Below are positions 1 through 10,226 of a stretch of 64,000 nt of DNA, piece after piece. Position numbers and translations under genes: made by a program. Source of the DNA: Bacteroidaceae bacterium (lineage in GTDB: Bacteria > Bacteroidota > Bacteroidia > Bacteroidales > Bacteroidaceae); assembly GCA_017483765.1 (NCBI GenBank), contig JAFUVE010000090.1, forward strand, positions 52,357 through 116,356. Reading direction: 5' to 3'. Every line of letters starts with the position of its first letter. Within the stretch, counting starts at the first letter, position 1. The notes under the pieces were generated by a model. The model saw only the letters and a list, made by a program, of their open reading frames with translations, was not told where the DNA came from and did not search any database.

Positions 1-69
1 CATAATTGAAGCGAGCTTCATTCTGCTCTCACTTGCACGAGAATTGAGATTTGAAATTTAGCCATGCGG
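1..69. repeat. 69-bp dispersed intergenic repeat, copy 1
   Basis: This stretch matches 30726-30794 at about 65 of 69 positions. It contains the small palindromes GAAGCGAGCTTC and TCTCG...CGAGA. No reading frame spans it. It sits upstream of the fimbrial operon; the second copy lies between the histidine phosphatase gene and a membrane protein gene. It is probably an extragenic repeat that folds as RNA or DNA; its function is unknown. Confidence 0.75.
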
Positions 70-204
70 ACGGGGACTTACTTGAAAACATTGAAACATT
101 GAAACGTCGGAATTCCAAAACGACGGAAGGAACTAACATCACATAAATCTTTAAACATTAAACTAAGTAAAAATAGTAATAACCACTTAAAAAAATTAAC
201 CATT

Positions 205-2013
205 ATGAAGAAATTCTTATCTTACGCATTCGTAGGTGCCATCGCACTTGCAGGCGCAACGGTGGTTTCCTGCTCCAGCGATGACAGCGACGGACCGGTT
301 AACCCCACATTCAACGGTGAGACCGTGAAGACCCAATTCAACATCTCTCTCAACGGAAGCGCAGTAGGCACACGCCAGTCAGCCGCCACCGTTCAGCTCG
401 ACCAGACCATCGCCAGCTTCCGCGGCATGCAGGACATCGTGCTCATACCTTATATGAGTGCAACCGACCGTACATCGCGAGCAGGCACCAACATCTCCCT
501 GACCAAGATGATCGCTCCTACTACCGCCACCGTGGAGAACTCTATCCCAGCCGGCACCCTCGTGGCCAACAACAACTCCGTGCTCTACAACGACGTGACC
601 ATCCCAATCGGAACGTCAGGCTTCTTGTTCTACGGCAAAGCAGTGGGTACAGACGGATTTGCTGAGGGCTACCTCAACACCAACGTGAAGACAGCAGCTG
701 AGTCAGCCGACATCTACTTCGAGAACGTGCAGATCGCATCCTCTCCCAACACCACAGTCGGTGTTGCTCTCGCAAGCTATCTTTCCGCCATCGCCGCCGC
801 CGCCAACGGAGACGCCGCATGGCACAAGTGCGCAGACGCAAGCAACGCAACTCAGCCCTGGTACAGTGTAGGTCTCGGAGAGCTCTACAGCAAGTTCATC
901 ACGGTGAAGGCCGCTTCCTCTGCCAACATCAAGGCTATGGTTCAGGACCTCTACACCTCTCTGAAGGACAATGCCGACGTGATTTCTGTAGCCATCTGCA
1001 ATGCCATCAAGACAAAAGCAACTGCAGACTCAAGCGGAAAGCTCACATTCGACTCGTCTCTCAATGGATACCCTGCTGACAACAACCTGCCGGACGGAGC
1101 TGCTGCCGTATCATGGAGCAACGCAGCTCCTGCTGTCGCTACAGCTGTCACAACCGGTGCATCAGACCTCAACATCGCAGCCATGGACAAGTTCGTTTAT
1201 CCTGCATCCCTCTACTACTATGCCAACAGCAGCGTGAAGACCTCAAACGAAACACGCCAGGCAGACTACGTTCCGGCAAACAACACATGGCAGGCCATTC
1301 TGGACAAGTACACCGATGGAACGTCCGTTTCTTCTTCTACACTCTCCGTTGCCATCAACGACCAGATTCAGTATGCTGTAGGGCGGCTCGACACCAAGGT
1401 GAACAAGCTCAGCGAGACCACATACTACGACCGTCAGGGTAAGGTTGTGGCCATCCCAGCTAACGGTTTCACTTTCACCGGCGTGCTCATCGGCGGACAG
1501 AACAAGGTGGGATATAACTTCGCACCGATAGTGAACAACCAGAACTATGTCATCTACGACAATACCATCAACACCACAAGCGCCAGCAACGTCCTCACAG
1601 CCAGCGCTGATGCGGGAACAAACTACACCCTCGCCCTGCAGACTGCACCGGGAGAGAAGGTGAAGGTGGCAGTGGAGTTCGAGAACACTCTTGAAGTGCC
1701 GTTCATGGGTATCGACGGAATCATCGAGCCAGGATGCAAGTTCTATCTCGTTGCAGAGCTTGACCCTGCCAACGCAGCAACAGGATCAGGCGACACAGGA
1801 AACCGCGTGTTCTTCCAGGACTACAAGACCCTCGTGAATTTCACCATCAAGCCAGGAAAGGGCGATGTTGACAACGACGGCATTTCCGACCTGCCGGAAG
1901 GTTTCGCCAACGCATACAACGTGGTGCCCGACCTTCGCAACCCGAAACTCGAGCTCGGACTCAGCGTGAACCTCGAGTGGCGTGCAGGCCTGACATTCAA
2001 CGTGGAACTCTAA
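205..2013 (+). CDS. Type V fimbria major subunit, FimA/Mfa1-like lipoprotein
   Basis: A 602-residue secreted lipoprotein. The signal peptide ends in a lipobox with Cys23 (VVSCSS). The mature N-terminus (VKTQFNISL ... GTRQSAAT) has the Mfa1-like beta-strand followed by an Arg that would suit trypsin-like processing, as in type V pilins. It is the first of five same-strand lipoprotein genes in the order pilin, anchor, accessory proteins, as in the Porphyromonas mfa and fim loci. The anchor gene follows after 87 bases. Assignment as the major structural subunit rests on gene order and the N-terminal motif. Pilins of this type polymerise outside the outer membrane by strand exchange. Confidence 0.8.
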   Translation: MKKFLSYAFVGAIALAGATVVSCSSDDSDGPVNPTFNGETVKTQFNISLNGSAVGTRQSAATVQLDQTIASFRGMQDIVLIPYMSATDRTSRAGTNISLTKMIAPTTATVENSIPAGTLVANNNSVLYNDVTIPIGTSGFLFYGKAVGTDGFAEGYLNTNVKTAAESADIYFENVQIASSPNTTVGVALASYLSAIAAAANGDAAWHKCADASNATQPWYSVGLGELYSKFITVKAASSANIKAMVQDLYTSLKDNADVISVAICNAIKTKATADSSGKLTFDSSLNGYPADNNLPDGAAAVSWSNAAPAVATAVTTGASDLNIAAMDKFVYPASLYYYANSSVKTSNETRQADYVPANNTWQAILDKYTDGTSVSSSTLSVAINDQIQYAVGRLDTKVNKLSETTYYDRQGKVVAIPANGFTFTGVLIGGQNKVGYNFAPIVNNQNYVIYDNTINTTSASNVLTASADAGTNYTLALQTAPGEKVKVAVEFENTLEVPFMGIDGIIEPGCKFYLVAELDPANAATGSGDTGNRVFFQDYKTLVNFTIKPGKGDVDNDGISDLPEGFANAYNVVPDLRNPKLELGLSVNLEWRAGLTFNVEL

Positions 2014-2027
2014 TCTATCTGCATATC

Positions 2028-2061
2028 ATGTGTGTCGGAAGGAGTTTCTTCCGACACACAT
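2028..2061 (+). terminator. Intercistronic hairpin between pilin and anchor genes
   Basis: A 14-bp perfect stem (2028-2041 with 2048-2061) closes a six-base loop GAGTTT. It begins 14 bases after the pilin stop codon. Only a weak T-rich stretch follows, so it is more likely a 3' stabilising structure or a partial terminator that lowers anchor expression relative to pilin than a full stop. Confidence 0.6.
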
Positions 2062-2100
2062 AATAACTCTATTTTCAAACTACCTCTAGAATCAGACAAG

Positions 2101-3108
2101 ATGAAACACTTGAAATCAGCCGGCCTGCTTTGCCTCTGCGCCATGCTTGCAACGATGACGTCGTGCGATAACTTCCTGGGCATCGATGACGACTTGTCGG
2201 ACTGCGGAAAGAACTTCAACCTCAACTATCACGTCAGGCTCATCACCAACAAAGACGTAGAAGTGAGGACGGTGCTCAATTCCGCCAACGACCAATACGT
2301 GGCAATGGCAGTGGACAACGTTCTCAGCGGCTATTTCAAGGAATATGCCAACAACCTCGACCTCGCGTTCTACCGGACGGAGAACGGGACCCAGGAACTC
2401 AACGAAATTCAGCCCATCAACGGTAACCAGGCATCCTACACGTTCTATCTTGAGCATGACCAGTACACGAACCTCGCCATCGGCAACAGCGACCAGGAGC
2501 CTGCCGTGACCCTGAGCGGAAAAGAGACGCTCACAACATCACGGCTCACTGCAAACGGAGGAGAGACCCTGCAAAACCACAGCATCGCGCTCTACACGGG
2601 ACGTGCGGCACTCGACGCCACCGGACAGAAAGAACTCGCGGGAGATGTCTACCTCTATATGGCCAACAGCGCAGCGGTGCTCGTCATCGACACAACGGGA
2701 TATCAGGTACAGAACATACGCGTCACCGTCGAGGACGTGGCGACAGCGTTCAACATCGCTGACAGCACATATGCCTACAACGGCAGCAGCATCGAAGCGC
2801 GGCAAATCGACATGACGTCCTACCCCGACAACAAACGGGAGGCGTTCTACGCTTATTGCTTCCCCTCGCGCGACCAGGCAACCAGCGCCGACGCCCCTAT
2901 CTGGCGCATGAAGGTGTACATCACCCTCAACGACGGATCCACCACTGAGAACATTCTCAACATCCACAACCCCCTCATGGCGGGAAACGCCGAAATCTAC
3001 AAGGCAAAAATCGACGAGAAAGGTGTCCTGCTCATAGCCGACCCTTCCGTCGGAGTCAGCGTCACCTTCAACTGGAAACCCGGAGGCGAATACAACCCCG
3101 ACTTCTAA
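2101..3108 (+). CDS. FimB/Mfa2-type fimbrial anchor lipoprotein
   Basis: A 335-residue lipoprotein. The start at 2101 is chosen because it places the signal peptide directly before the lipobox Cys22 (TMTSCDN); an upstream in-frame start would lie inside the intercistronic hairpin. The mature start carries the DDLSDCG motif typical of FimB/Mfa2 proteins, which hold the fimbria base in the outer membrane and limit its length. It is the second gene of the operon, after the pilin. The family call is firm from motif and position; the anchoring role comes from studied relatives. Confidence 0.85.
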   Translation: MKHLKSAGLLCLCAMLATMTSCDNFLGIDDDLSDCGKNFNLNYHVRLITNKDVEVRTVLNSANDQYVAMAVDNVLSGYFKEYANNLDLAFYRTENGTQELNEIQPINGNQASYTFYLEHDQYTNLAIGNSDQEPAVTLSGKETLTTSRLTANGGETLQNHSIALYTGRAALDATGQKELAGDVYLYMANSAAVLVIDTTGYQVQNIRVTVEDVATAFNIADSTYAYNGSSIEARQIDMTSYPDNKREAFYAYCFPSRDQATSADAPIWRMKVYITLNDGSTTENILNIHNPLMAGNAEIYKAKIDEKGVLLIADPSVGVSVTFNWKPGGEYNPDF

Positions 3109-3175
3109 CCTCAAATAAAAATCGAAACATCGAGCAATCGAAACATCGACAAGAAAAAAATATAGACAAAAAAAA

Positions 3176-5020
3176 ATGAGCATCAAGTCACTCACATATA
3201 TCCTCATCGCCCTCTTAGCCTTCGGTTCGTGCTCCCACGATGCGGACGACGACGTCCTCAACGGCGGCGTTTACGGCGACGACTATGTGCAGCTGACTCT
3301 TGAAATCGCAACAGGACAGACCATCCATACTCGTGTCCTCGAAGGCAACGTAGCCGGAACGGGCAACGAGAACAAGATATACGACATTCAGGTGTGGGCA
3401 TACAACAACACAGACGGAGCAAACGCCACACCCATCGGATACGCCGAACTGAAGAACATCGGAAGTGGAACAGGCATCGACACCCAACCATCAGCCAACC
3501 CCTCACTCTACGAAAACGCAACAGTCACCATGCAGCTCTTCCTGCCGAAAGAGTTCATGGAGAACACATCATCCAAAATCGACCTCTATTTCATTGCCAA
3601 CTACCGATCCATCATGACGGAGGCGCCATCACCGACAATGACCCGAAACCAACTCGAAGCACTCACGTTCGGAGGTGACTACTTCGGAATCAACCCAACC
3701 ACGCTGGCACCTATTGCAACAACCGTGGAAGCGGGAAAAGGGCTGCCCATGTCCACCATTCGGAAAAACCTCAGCCTGGCGGAGATGCTGCAGGTGGGAG
3801 GACCGCTACACCTCCGCTACAACGAGACCGTACTGCTCAAACGGGCCGTCTCACGTATCGCTTTCTTCTTCGCAAAGCAGAAAAACATGACGGCACAGGT
3901 GCAAATCAACAAGATTGAAATCAACACAGGACTCCTACCCGACATGGAGTATGTCCTACCCAACCAGTTGAACACAGAGTATGCCAACCTGCCTGACGGA
4001 GTGACCTACTCCACGTCTGTTTGCCGGTTCGCCAACGCAAACCCGGCAAACCCGTTGCTCAGCCACAACGACATACCGGAGGTGGAAGACCCCGCACTAC
4101 TCCGAAGCGACTGCGTGTCGAACGGAAACAGCACCAAGACTGCACAGCAGTACGTCGATTTCATCGAGGGGAAAGCTGCGCAGGCAACACCCGAAGCCGT
4201 ACAAGTCGGATACAACTACCTGCGCGAAACCGGCAAGAAAATCACAGGAACCATATACTACACCTACGGAGGAAACCCAAAAAGCGCATCGTTCGAGATG
4301 TACCGCGACCAGGACTTCGCGCGAAACCACACCTGGGTCGTCTATGCCTACTTCCTCAAGGAAGGACTTTACGTCACACCTATGGTCCAGCCATGGGACG
4401 TCGGAGGTAGTATGAAGTTCTTCTCAAAAACAAGCGTACAGCTATTCGTCGACGAGACTTACAACCCCACAACGGACGGAATGGGGACGTTCACCTATAA
4501 GCTGTACAACAACGGAGCCAACCCGGCAGACTGGAATCATGACTGGGATAATAACTACTGCGCTATCGCATACGGATTCCATAGCGGACGACCGCTCTAC
4601 TCGCCATGGCTAAGACTCACTACCACATCGTCTAACACCCTGCACATTCAGACAAACAACACCAACTATGGATTCGTCATCTACCACCAGGGAATCGACA
4701 CATACACCGAAATACTCGACGACATCACCATTCCGGCGGGGACGAACGTGGAGACGCATTTCTATATTGTACCAAAATACGAGTTCAACATCTCAAACCC
4801 GCCTAGCAGGTTCGTCCACGTAACACTCACAGAACACTCCAGCGCATCGGCGGGGGAAAACGATGGAGGTATCGAGAACGTTGCCGGAAGACTACCCTGG
4901 AACTCCATTCTCCCTGGGCCACAGGACCACACTCTGGCTCAGTTCTACTACGTCACACCGACCGAATACACAACCAACACCACCGAAAACGGGGTCACTC
5001 TGGTTGAATACGGTCACTAA
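3176..5020 (+). CDS. Fimbrillin-like accessory subunit, lipoprotein
   Basis: A 614-residue lipoprotein (lipobox FGSC at Cys19) followed by an Asp-rich linker, then DDYVQLTLEIATGQTIHTR, the beta-strand-plus-Arg pattern of fimbrillin-family subunits. It is the third gene of the fimbrial operon, 67 bases after the anchor gene. By position it corresponds to Mfa3/FimC-type accessory proteins, which join or cap the shaft. The spacer before it carries AT-rich repeats of the word CGAAACATCGA. The exact place in the fibre cannot be read from sequence. Confidence 0.7.
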   Translation: MSIKSLTYILIALLAFGSCSHDADDDVLNGGVYGDDYVQLTLEIATGQTIHTRVLEGNVAGTGNENKIYDIQVWAYNNTDGANATPIGYAELKNIGSGTGIDTQPSANPSLYENATVTMQLFLPKEFMENTSSKIDLYFIANYRSIMTEAPSPTMTRNQLEALTFGGDYFGINPTTLAPIATTVEAGKGLPMSTIRKNLSLAEMLQVGGPLHLRYNETVLLKRAVSRIAFFFAKQKNMTAQVQINKIEINTGLLPDMEYVLPNQLNTEYANLPDGVTYSTSVCRFANANPANPLLSHNDIPEVEDPALLRSDCVSNGNSTKTAQQYVDFIEGKAAQATPEAVQVGYNYLRETGKKITGTIYYTYGGNPKSASFEMYRDQDFARNHTWVVYAYFLKEGLYVTPMVQPWDVGGSMKFFSKTSVQLFVDETYNPTTDGMGTFTYKLYNNGANPADWNHDWDNNYCAIAYGFHSGRPLYSPWLRLTTTSSNTLHIQTNNTNYGFVIYHQGIDTYTEILDDITIPAGTNVETHFYIVPKYEFNISNPPSRFVHVTLTEHSSASAGENDGGIENVAGRLPWNSILPGPQDHTLAQFYYVTPTEYTTNTTENGVTLVEYGH

Positions 5021-5030
5021 TTATAAATGC

Positions 5031-5085
5031 CCGGAATCTCCGGAACATCCGGAAAATCCGGAATCTCCGGGAAGCCCCCTAAAAA
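5031..5085. repeat. CCGGAA short tandem array
   Basis: The spacer before the 976-residue tip-like gene holds about five degenerate 9-bp units built on CCGGAA(t/c)(c/a)(t/a). It is one of several spacers in the window with a private short array. Confidence 0.7.
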
Positions 5086-5097
5086 CTAAAAGAAACA

Positions 5098-8028
5098 ATG
5101 AGAAGCATTTCTTTCACATACAAGCTGCTAAGCCAGGCAATCATCCTGATTGTCGGGGCTGCCGCATTCATCTCTTGTGCGAAGGATGACTTCGACTTCA
5201 TCGACCCACAACCGCAAGCCTCATCCGGACTACTCATCACACCGCAAATCTACGACCAACTGGCAACGCGAGCTCCCTCCAACTACTACGAGGAGGAGAC
5301 GGGATGGGAACAGGGGCAGACCAAGCCGGCCGACGACGCACTCATGGAGAACGACCTCGGCACACACCTCGACGTCTTCATCTCCGGCATCGACGACGAC
5401 TACTGGAAGGAGTTCCACCTCATCCAAGGGGAGACATTCGCCGGAGGTCTGAAAGCCAACGTGAAAGACCAGGTGGCAGACCTGCTCACCGACGCATGGA
5501 AGACCATGGGGTCGGAGGGAAACCCAAACCTCAAACTCACTGTTGGTAACCAATACGACGTCTTCGTGGCGGTCAACAACACGATGACCAACGCGCATAT
5601 AGGAAGCAAGACGGCACTGCTCAACCTCGTCAACCACAACGCTAACGTATATAAACTTTACGGAAACCAAGGAAACGAGTACGACCAGTCAAGACGTATG
5701 ATGATGGACGGACACGTGGTATGGACGCTCGAGAACGACGACCAACTACAGCGAATAGAGGTACCGCTCAAAAGGGCGGAGGCTAAGATCGTGGCGAAAA
5801 TCCAGTTCGACCCAGCGTTCTACGCATCACTCATCGACTACAACTACGTGTCATCGCCCATCGGAAACCCGGCATGGAAATGGACCAACTGGTGCTTCGA
5901 TTCTAAGGTTTTCGCCGACGCGCCTGATATCACGCCCACCCTGCAAACCAACACGGGACGTAACAACGCAATTCTGACAGGAACACTCAACCACCAGAAA
6001 TACTACCACTACGAGGGACTCGACGCAGTGGGACAAAATGTGGAAGTCTATTTCACGGAGAACGAGAAGGACACGGAGGGAAACAGATACCTCGACTTAT
6101 ACCCCAGCGCTGATGAACGCTACGTCGACGGCGTTCCATACTGCTATATAGTCACCTACGACTACTGCAACACCTGGGGGGAGAACGCAGAGGAACTGGC
6201 ACCATACATGCTGCTCAGCTACCCCTTCTACGCCAAGGAGTCACCAGAAGCGACCAACACCATCACCACATTCAACTACTACCGCATCCCGCTCTGCGAC
6301 CAGACTAAAAACACAGGACTTGAACGCAACCACATCTACAAGGTGGAGGCAACCATCTCAGGATCAGGAAGCACCTCGCTCAGCGGACGTGTCAACGACG
6401 TAAGACTCAACTACCAGGTCGTCGACTGGACGCACAACGAAAACGAAGTCGTCAACATTCTGGCGGAGAAATTCTACTATTTCTATGTCACACCGAAGAG
6501 ATATGAACTCCGAGGTAACGACACACAGACCGTCGACCTGGCGTACTATGCACCGGAAGGAAGCGTCGTGCAAGTAAGGAACGTCAAGATTTACTACTAC
6601 AATAGTAGTGGTACAACCGTTTATCAATACGGCAGCAACAACACTCAGCTGAACAATGTATTCTCGTCATTTACGACACCAAATAACATAGCTCAACCCA
6701 CTTCCATCACGGTCAATGCCGACGGAACAATCAGCATATCTTCCGAAGCACTAGCCAACAAGGCGGTGAAATGCATCTCATTCACCGCGTTCACCACTTT
6801 TGTGGATGAAAACAACCAGACACAGACGCTAACTGAAGATGTGTTTATCAAGCATTTCCCAACGGATAACATTCAGAATGTGGAGGGATGGTTCTCATAC
6901 AAGCAAGATGGAGGAACCACAAGAACCATTCGCGAATATAGCAGCAATCCAGAAGCTGATGGATGGGACAGTTGGGACGGATATGAAAGCATAGAAGTTT
7001 CCGAATCAACATATGCACAAGCTACAGAAGGGAAATATACAACAACCACTGAAGATCCTATAGGAACACCATCTGATCACGACCGGGCTTCAACAACACA
7101 GAGTGGTGGCAACAACAGTCAGATACAAACAGCATTCAGAGATGCAGTCCCTGTCAATTCTCGTCAAGGTGCCAATTCTGAGTCAAATGCGTATAAAGAC
7201 GAAGACAGTGATTATTGGTATTGGGGAACTGGTAGCACCACAAATAATGCAAACAGGAATAACTACGATTGGTATACAGAAGGATGGTTTTCTAATACGT
7301 ATTATCGTTACCTAACATATTATCGGAGAATTTATTATAAAAATGTCACCCACTACTATGCTAACATGTATTATAGAGATGTAGAAGTTAATACCAACTG
7401 GGTAATATGGGACAAAGATTCTCAAAATAGATACCCCAGAAGTAAGACTACAGCAGATAGTTGGATGTCTGCAAAAGTCTTCAATGGGACCATAATTCGC
7501 AGAATAGCTCAAAATGGAACTAATGGCAACTACATAGCAGTAATTGACAATCAAGGTTATACTTACTCAAATAATCACATGTATATCATACAGATAGCAA
7601 GTACAAGCGATGATTATATATTAGGAAGACCGATAGTTGATGCGACAACACATTTGTCACAAGATCATGTCGTTTCACCTGCATTTATGATTGCTTCACA
7701 ACTTGGTGCCTTTGACAGGGGAAGTTCCGGACTAAATGGTGCAACAGCTGCTGAACATTGTTCGCAATATGTAGAAGTTGCTCTAGATGGCACAACCTAT
7801 ACAGGCTGGAGACTACCTACAAAAGAAGAAGTATCTGTTATCATAAACTATCAATATAACTCGCAGACATCAGAATCTATGGCTGAAGTTCTGACTGCAA
7901 GAAATTACTATACGCTTGATGGTACAAGTGCTACTAATGCTGAATACACAGGCTCAAATGGTACATTTGTCCGCTGTGTCCGCGACCTCTCCCCCGCCGA
8001 AGTAGAAGCCATCAACAGCAAAGAATAA
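5098..8028 (+). CDS. Large fimbrial tip/adhesin-like lipoprotein with mosaic C-terminal half
   Basis: A 976-residue lipoprotein (lipobox FISC, Cys27). The N-terminal half resembles DUF4906-type fimbrial subunits (DVFVAVNN, LKRAEAKIVAKI). From about residue 500 (nucleotide 6595) to residue 957 (nucleotide 7970) the DNA becomes clearly AT-richer and the protein rich in Tyr, Asn, Ser and Thr, with runs such as YYRYLTYYRRIYY. The last part has a WRLPTKEEV motif seen at the C-termini of fimbrial tip proteins, and composition returns to normal in the final ~20 codons. It is the longest operon member and the best candidate for the exposed adhesin. Binding target unknown. Confidence 0.7.
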   Translation: MRSISFTYKLLSQAIILIVGAAAFISCAKDDFDFIDPQPQASSGLLITPQIYDQLATRAPSNYYEEETGWEQGQTKPADDALMENDLGTHLDVFISGIDDDYWKEFHLIQGETFAGGLKANVKDQVADLLTDAWKTMGSEGNPNLKLTVGNQYDVFVAVNNTMTNAHIGSKTALLNLVNHNANVYKLYGNQGNEYDQSRRMMMDGHVVWTLENDDQLQRIEVPLKRAEAKIVAKIQFDPAFYASLIDYNYVSSPIGNPAWKWTNWCFDSKVFADAPDITPTLQTNTGRNNAILTGTLNHQKYYHYEGLDAVGQNVEVYFTENEKDTEGNRYLDLYPSADERYVDGVPYCYIVTYDYCNTWGENAEELAPYMLLSYPFYAKESPEATNTITTFNYYRIPLCDQTKNTGLERNHIYKVEATISGSGSTSLSGRVNDVRLNYQVVDWTHNENEVVNILAEKFYYFYVTPKRYELRGNDTQTVDLAYYAPEGSVVQVRNVKIYYYNSSGTTVYQYGSNNTQLNNVFSSFTTPNNIAQPTSITVNADGTISISSEALANKAVKCISFTAFTTFVDENNQTQTLTEDVFIKHFPTDNIQNVEGWFSYKQDGGTTRTIREYSSNPEADGWDSWDGYESIEVSESTYAQATEGKYTTTTEDPIGTPSDHDRASTTQSGGNNSQIQTAFRDAVPVNSRQGANSESNAYKDEDSDYWYWGTGSTTNNANRNNYDWYTEGWFSNTYYRYLTYYRRIYYKNVTHYYANMYYRDVEVNTNWVIWDKDSQNRYPRSKTTADSWMSAKVFNGTIIRRIAQNGTNGNYIAVIDNQGYTYSNNHMYIIQIASTSDDYILGRPIVDATTHLSQDHVVSPAFMIASQLGAFDRGSSGLNGATAAEHCSQYVEVALDGTTYTGWRLPTKEEVSVIINYQYNSQTSESMAEVLTARNYYTLDGTSATNAEYTGSNGTFVRCVRDLSPAEVEAINSKE

Positions 8029-8043
8029 ACGAACACTCAACTT

Positions 8044-10020
8044 ATGAAATATATCTCCCACATACTCACCCTGCTTATCGGCACAATGCTCTTTGCCGCA
8101 TGCCAGTCCGACGACATTGCTGTCGACGACCACCCGACTGCGATGAAGGAAATCCCCGTGCGGTTCAAGACCAACCTGAACTCCGACCCGCAGACCCGAG
8201 GAATGCTCGCAGGCGAGGAATACCCCTACGTATCATCCATACAGATGCTCTGCTTCGACAGCTACGGGCTGTTTGTGGGAAGCCGCTCGGCCGGCACCGT
8301 AACACCCAATCACAACTCACCCGACAACGGCTATTTCGAGGGGACCGTGCCGGAAGTGACGGCACGAATCCATTTCATCGCCAACTACGAAATACCCGTA
8401 CTGAGCACCACATATATCGGGGAGGAGGAAAACATCATGATGCAGTCGGAGGAGGCATCTACCTACTACGAGAACAGCAACGGAATTGTGTTCTGGGGAT
8501 ACCACCGCGAAGAACACTCGCAGGAGATGAAGCAATGGCTCGTCGGGGGAAACACCGTCTATTTCCTTCCTGACCGCGCCATCGTCAAATGGGGGTCGGC
8601 AAACGACGACGCAATCGAGGAAATACAAAGCTGGGTCATATCCAACGGACGGGAGCGCGGCTTTATCGCGCCGTTCAACCAAGCTTCATCCAACACCGAC
8701 CCGTTCTCCGGATATTACAACCCTAGCAATAACACCCTCAACAACGCATTCACAGAATACACCACCGCCGGACGATACACGGCACTGGAGTCGAAGATGG
8801 AACCGCTCACCAATCCGCTCTTCCTCTATGAGGATGTCAACCTCAGAGAAACCGAGGCCACAAACACGGTGAAGGTCATCCTCAAAGTGAAATACCTTCA
8901 GTCGAAAGTCGGAAACATCGGAAACGGGAACATACGCTACCAGACCGTGCTGCTGCAGGACACGGAAAACAGGCAGTTCACCGTCACCAGGGGACACCGA
9001 TACGTCATAAACCTAGGAAAACTCCCGTTTGAACTGGGATACCACACCTTCGCCGAGGCGGCGGCAACGAAGACATTCTCCAACGGACAGACGGTCAGCG
9101 TGGCGGAAGAGGTCAGCGTACTCACAAACGGTAAGGTGGAGATGGACGTCAACAACGGAACGACATCCATCATCTACCAAAGCGCTGCCAACGACCAGGG
9201 ACAGGTGAAACTACTGCCCTTCTCCTTCATCGACGAGGTGCGCGGAGGCGCACCCTACAAGCTGGACGCCGACGGCAACGAGACCACCACGAAAGTGGAC
9301 GCCAGCAACTTCTTCATGACCATCGTCGACAACACAGGCGCCATTTCCTCCAGCACTTCAGACGTCTATATCGCGGACTATGACCAAAACACCGGCATCG
9401 GGCACATCGCATTCAAAGTCGGAACCATCAGCACACAGCTGCAGACGGCGAAAATAAACATCTCCGACAAGACCTACGGTATGTCGCGAAACATCAACAT
9501 CTACACCATCGACGAGTTCCGTCTCATCGAGCTGAACGAAGGAGGACAGACGCCTGACCTGCTCTACACGCTGACGAAAGTGAACGGCACCACACGCACG
9601 CTGCGCATTTCCAACCAGAACTACACTTGCGACACTTACAAACTGACATTCAAAATTCCGGGCTCATACCCTTCTGGCCTCTACCCCATCGAAATCAAGT
9701 TCGCTACCAGCACACTCAATGCATACAGCGACACGCAGGCGGGTACGGCTCACGGATCATTCGGTGTCAGCGTGGAAAGCACAGCCGCCCTGGCCACCTC
9801 CAACACACTGACGGACTGGAACTACAATGCCAGAAACTGGGGATACTGGTACACATATGCCATCCCATCACCGCCAACATCAGGAACCGACGCCGACGGC
9901 AACTACGAGGTCAACATCTTCTTCGACGACGTCAGAGCGTTCCGTGGAACCCAAGCCAACTCCGTAGGCCTTTTCCTCAAGCTCCAGTACTTCGGCGATG
10001 TGAAAACCGTGACGCTGTAG
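8044..10020 (+). CDS. Fimbrillin/DUF4906-like accessory lipoprotein
   Basis: A 658-residue lipoprotein (lipobox FAAC, Cys20) with mature start IPVRFKTNL ... TRG, the fimbrillin-type strand followed by Arg. It lies 15 bases after the tip-like gene and is the last operon member. It resembles FimD/FimE or Mfa4/Mfa5-type accessory subunits by size and order. The TAG stop at 10018-10020 is followed by a perfect 16-bp palindrome that may end the transcript. Confidence 0.7.
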   Translation: MKYISHILTLLIGTMLFAACQSDDIAVDDHPTAMKEIPVRFKTNLNSDPQTRGMLAGEEYPYVSSIQMLCFDSYGLFVGSRSAGTVTPNHNSPDNGYFEGTVPEVTARIHFIANYEIPVLSTTYIGEEENIMMQSEEASTYYENSNGIVFWGYHREEHSQEMKQWLVGGNTVYFLPDRAIVKWGSANDDAIEEIQSWVISNGRERGFIAPFNQASSNTDPFSGYYNPSNNTLNNAFTEYTTAGRYTALESKMEPLTNPLFLYEDVNLRETEATNTVKVILKVKYLQSKVGNIGNGNIRYQTVLLQDTENRQFTVTRGHRYVINLGKLPFELGYHTFAEAAATKTFSNGQTVSVAEEVSVLTNGKVEMDVNNGTTSIIYQSAANDQGQVKLLPFSFIDEVRGGAPYKLDADGNETTTKVDASNFFMTIVDNTGAISSSTSDVYIADYDQNTGIGHIAFKVGTISTQLQTAKINISDKTYGMSRNINIYTIDEFRLIELNEGGQTPDLLYTLTKVNGTTRTLRISNQNYTCDTYKLTFKIPGSYPSGLYPIEIKFATSTLNAYSDTQAGTAHGSFGVSVESTAALATSNTLTDWNYNARNWGYWYTYAIPSPPTSGTDADGNYEVNIFFDDVRAFRGTQANSVGLFLKLQYFGDVKTVTL

Positions 10021-10023
10021 TAA

Positions 10024-10039
10024 TGAAAAAACGTTTTTT
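10024..10039 (+). terminator. Palindrome after the fimbrial operon
   Basis: GAAAAAACGTTTTTTC is a perfect palindrome directly after the last fimbrial stop codon, with a T-run in its right arm. It could act as a weak intrinsic terminator in either direction. The pairing is AT-rich and leaves no loop, so confidence is modest. Confidence 0.35.
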
Positions 10040-10130
10040 CCACAGCAACATCTATCCTCAAATAACCAGGGTGCTCAGTCCTGTGTTTCCAATTATCTTT
10101 TCCTAATGCACGTTGTAAGCTAATGATTCT

Positions 10131-10158
10131 CGGACATACATAAAGTAAGTCCCTACAG
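10131..10158. repeat. 28-bp core shared with the TTGCCTC element family
   Basis: This 28-bp sequence is identical to 30074-30101 and close to 29997-30018 and 20945-20962. It folds as GGAC/GTCC plus TAC/GTA around ATAAA. Here it stands alone, without the TTGCCTC ends seen in the larger elements. Confidence 0.7.
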
Positions 10159-10226
10159 GTTGATGTTATCAGAAGGACTTTCAGAACATCGAACTGAATA
10201 CCCTATCAAATAACCAGCAATTTACA

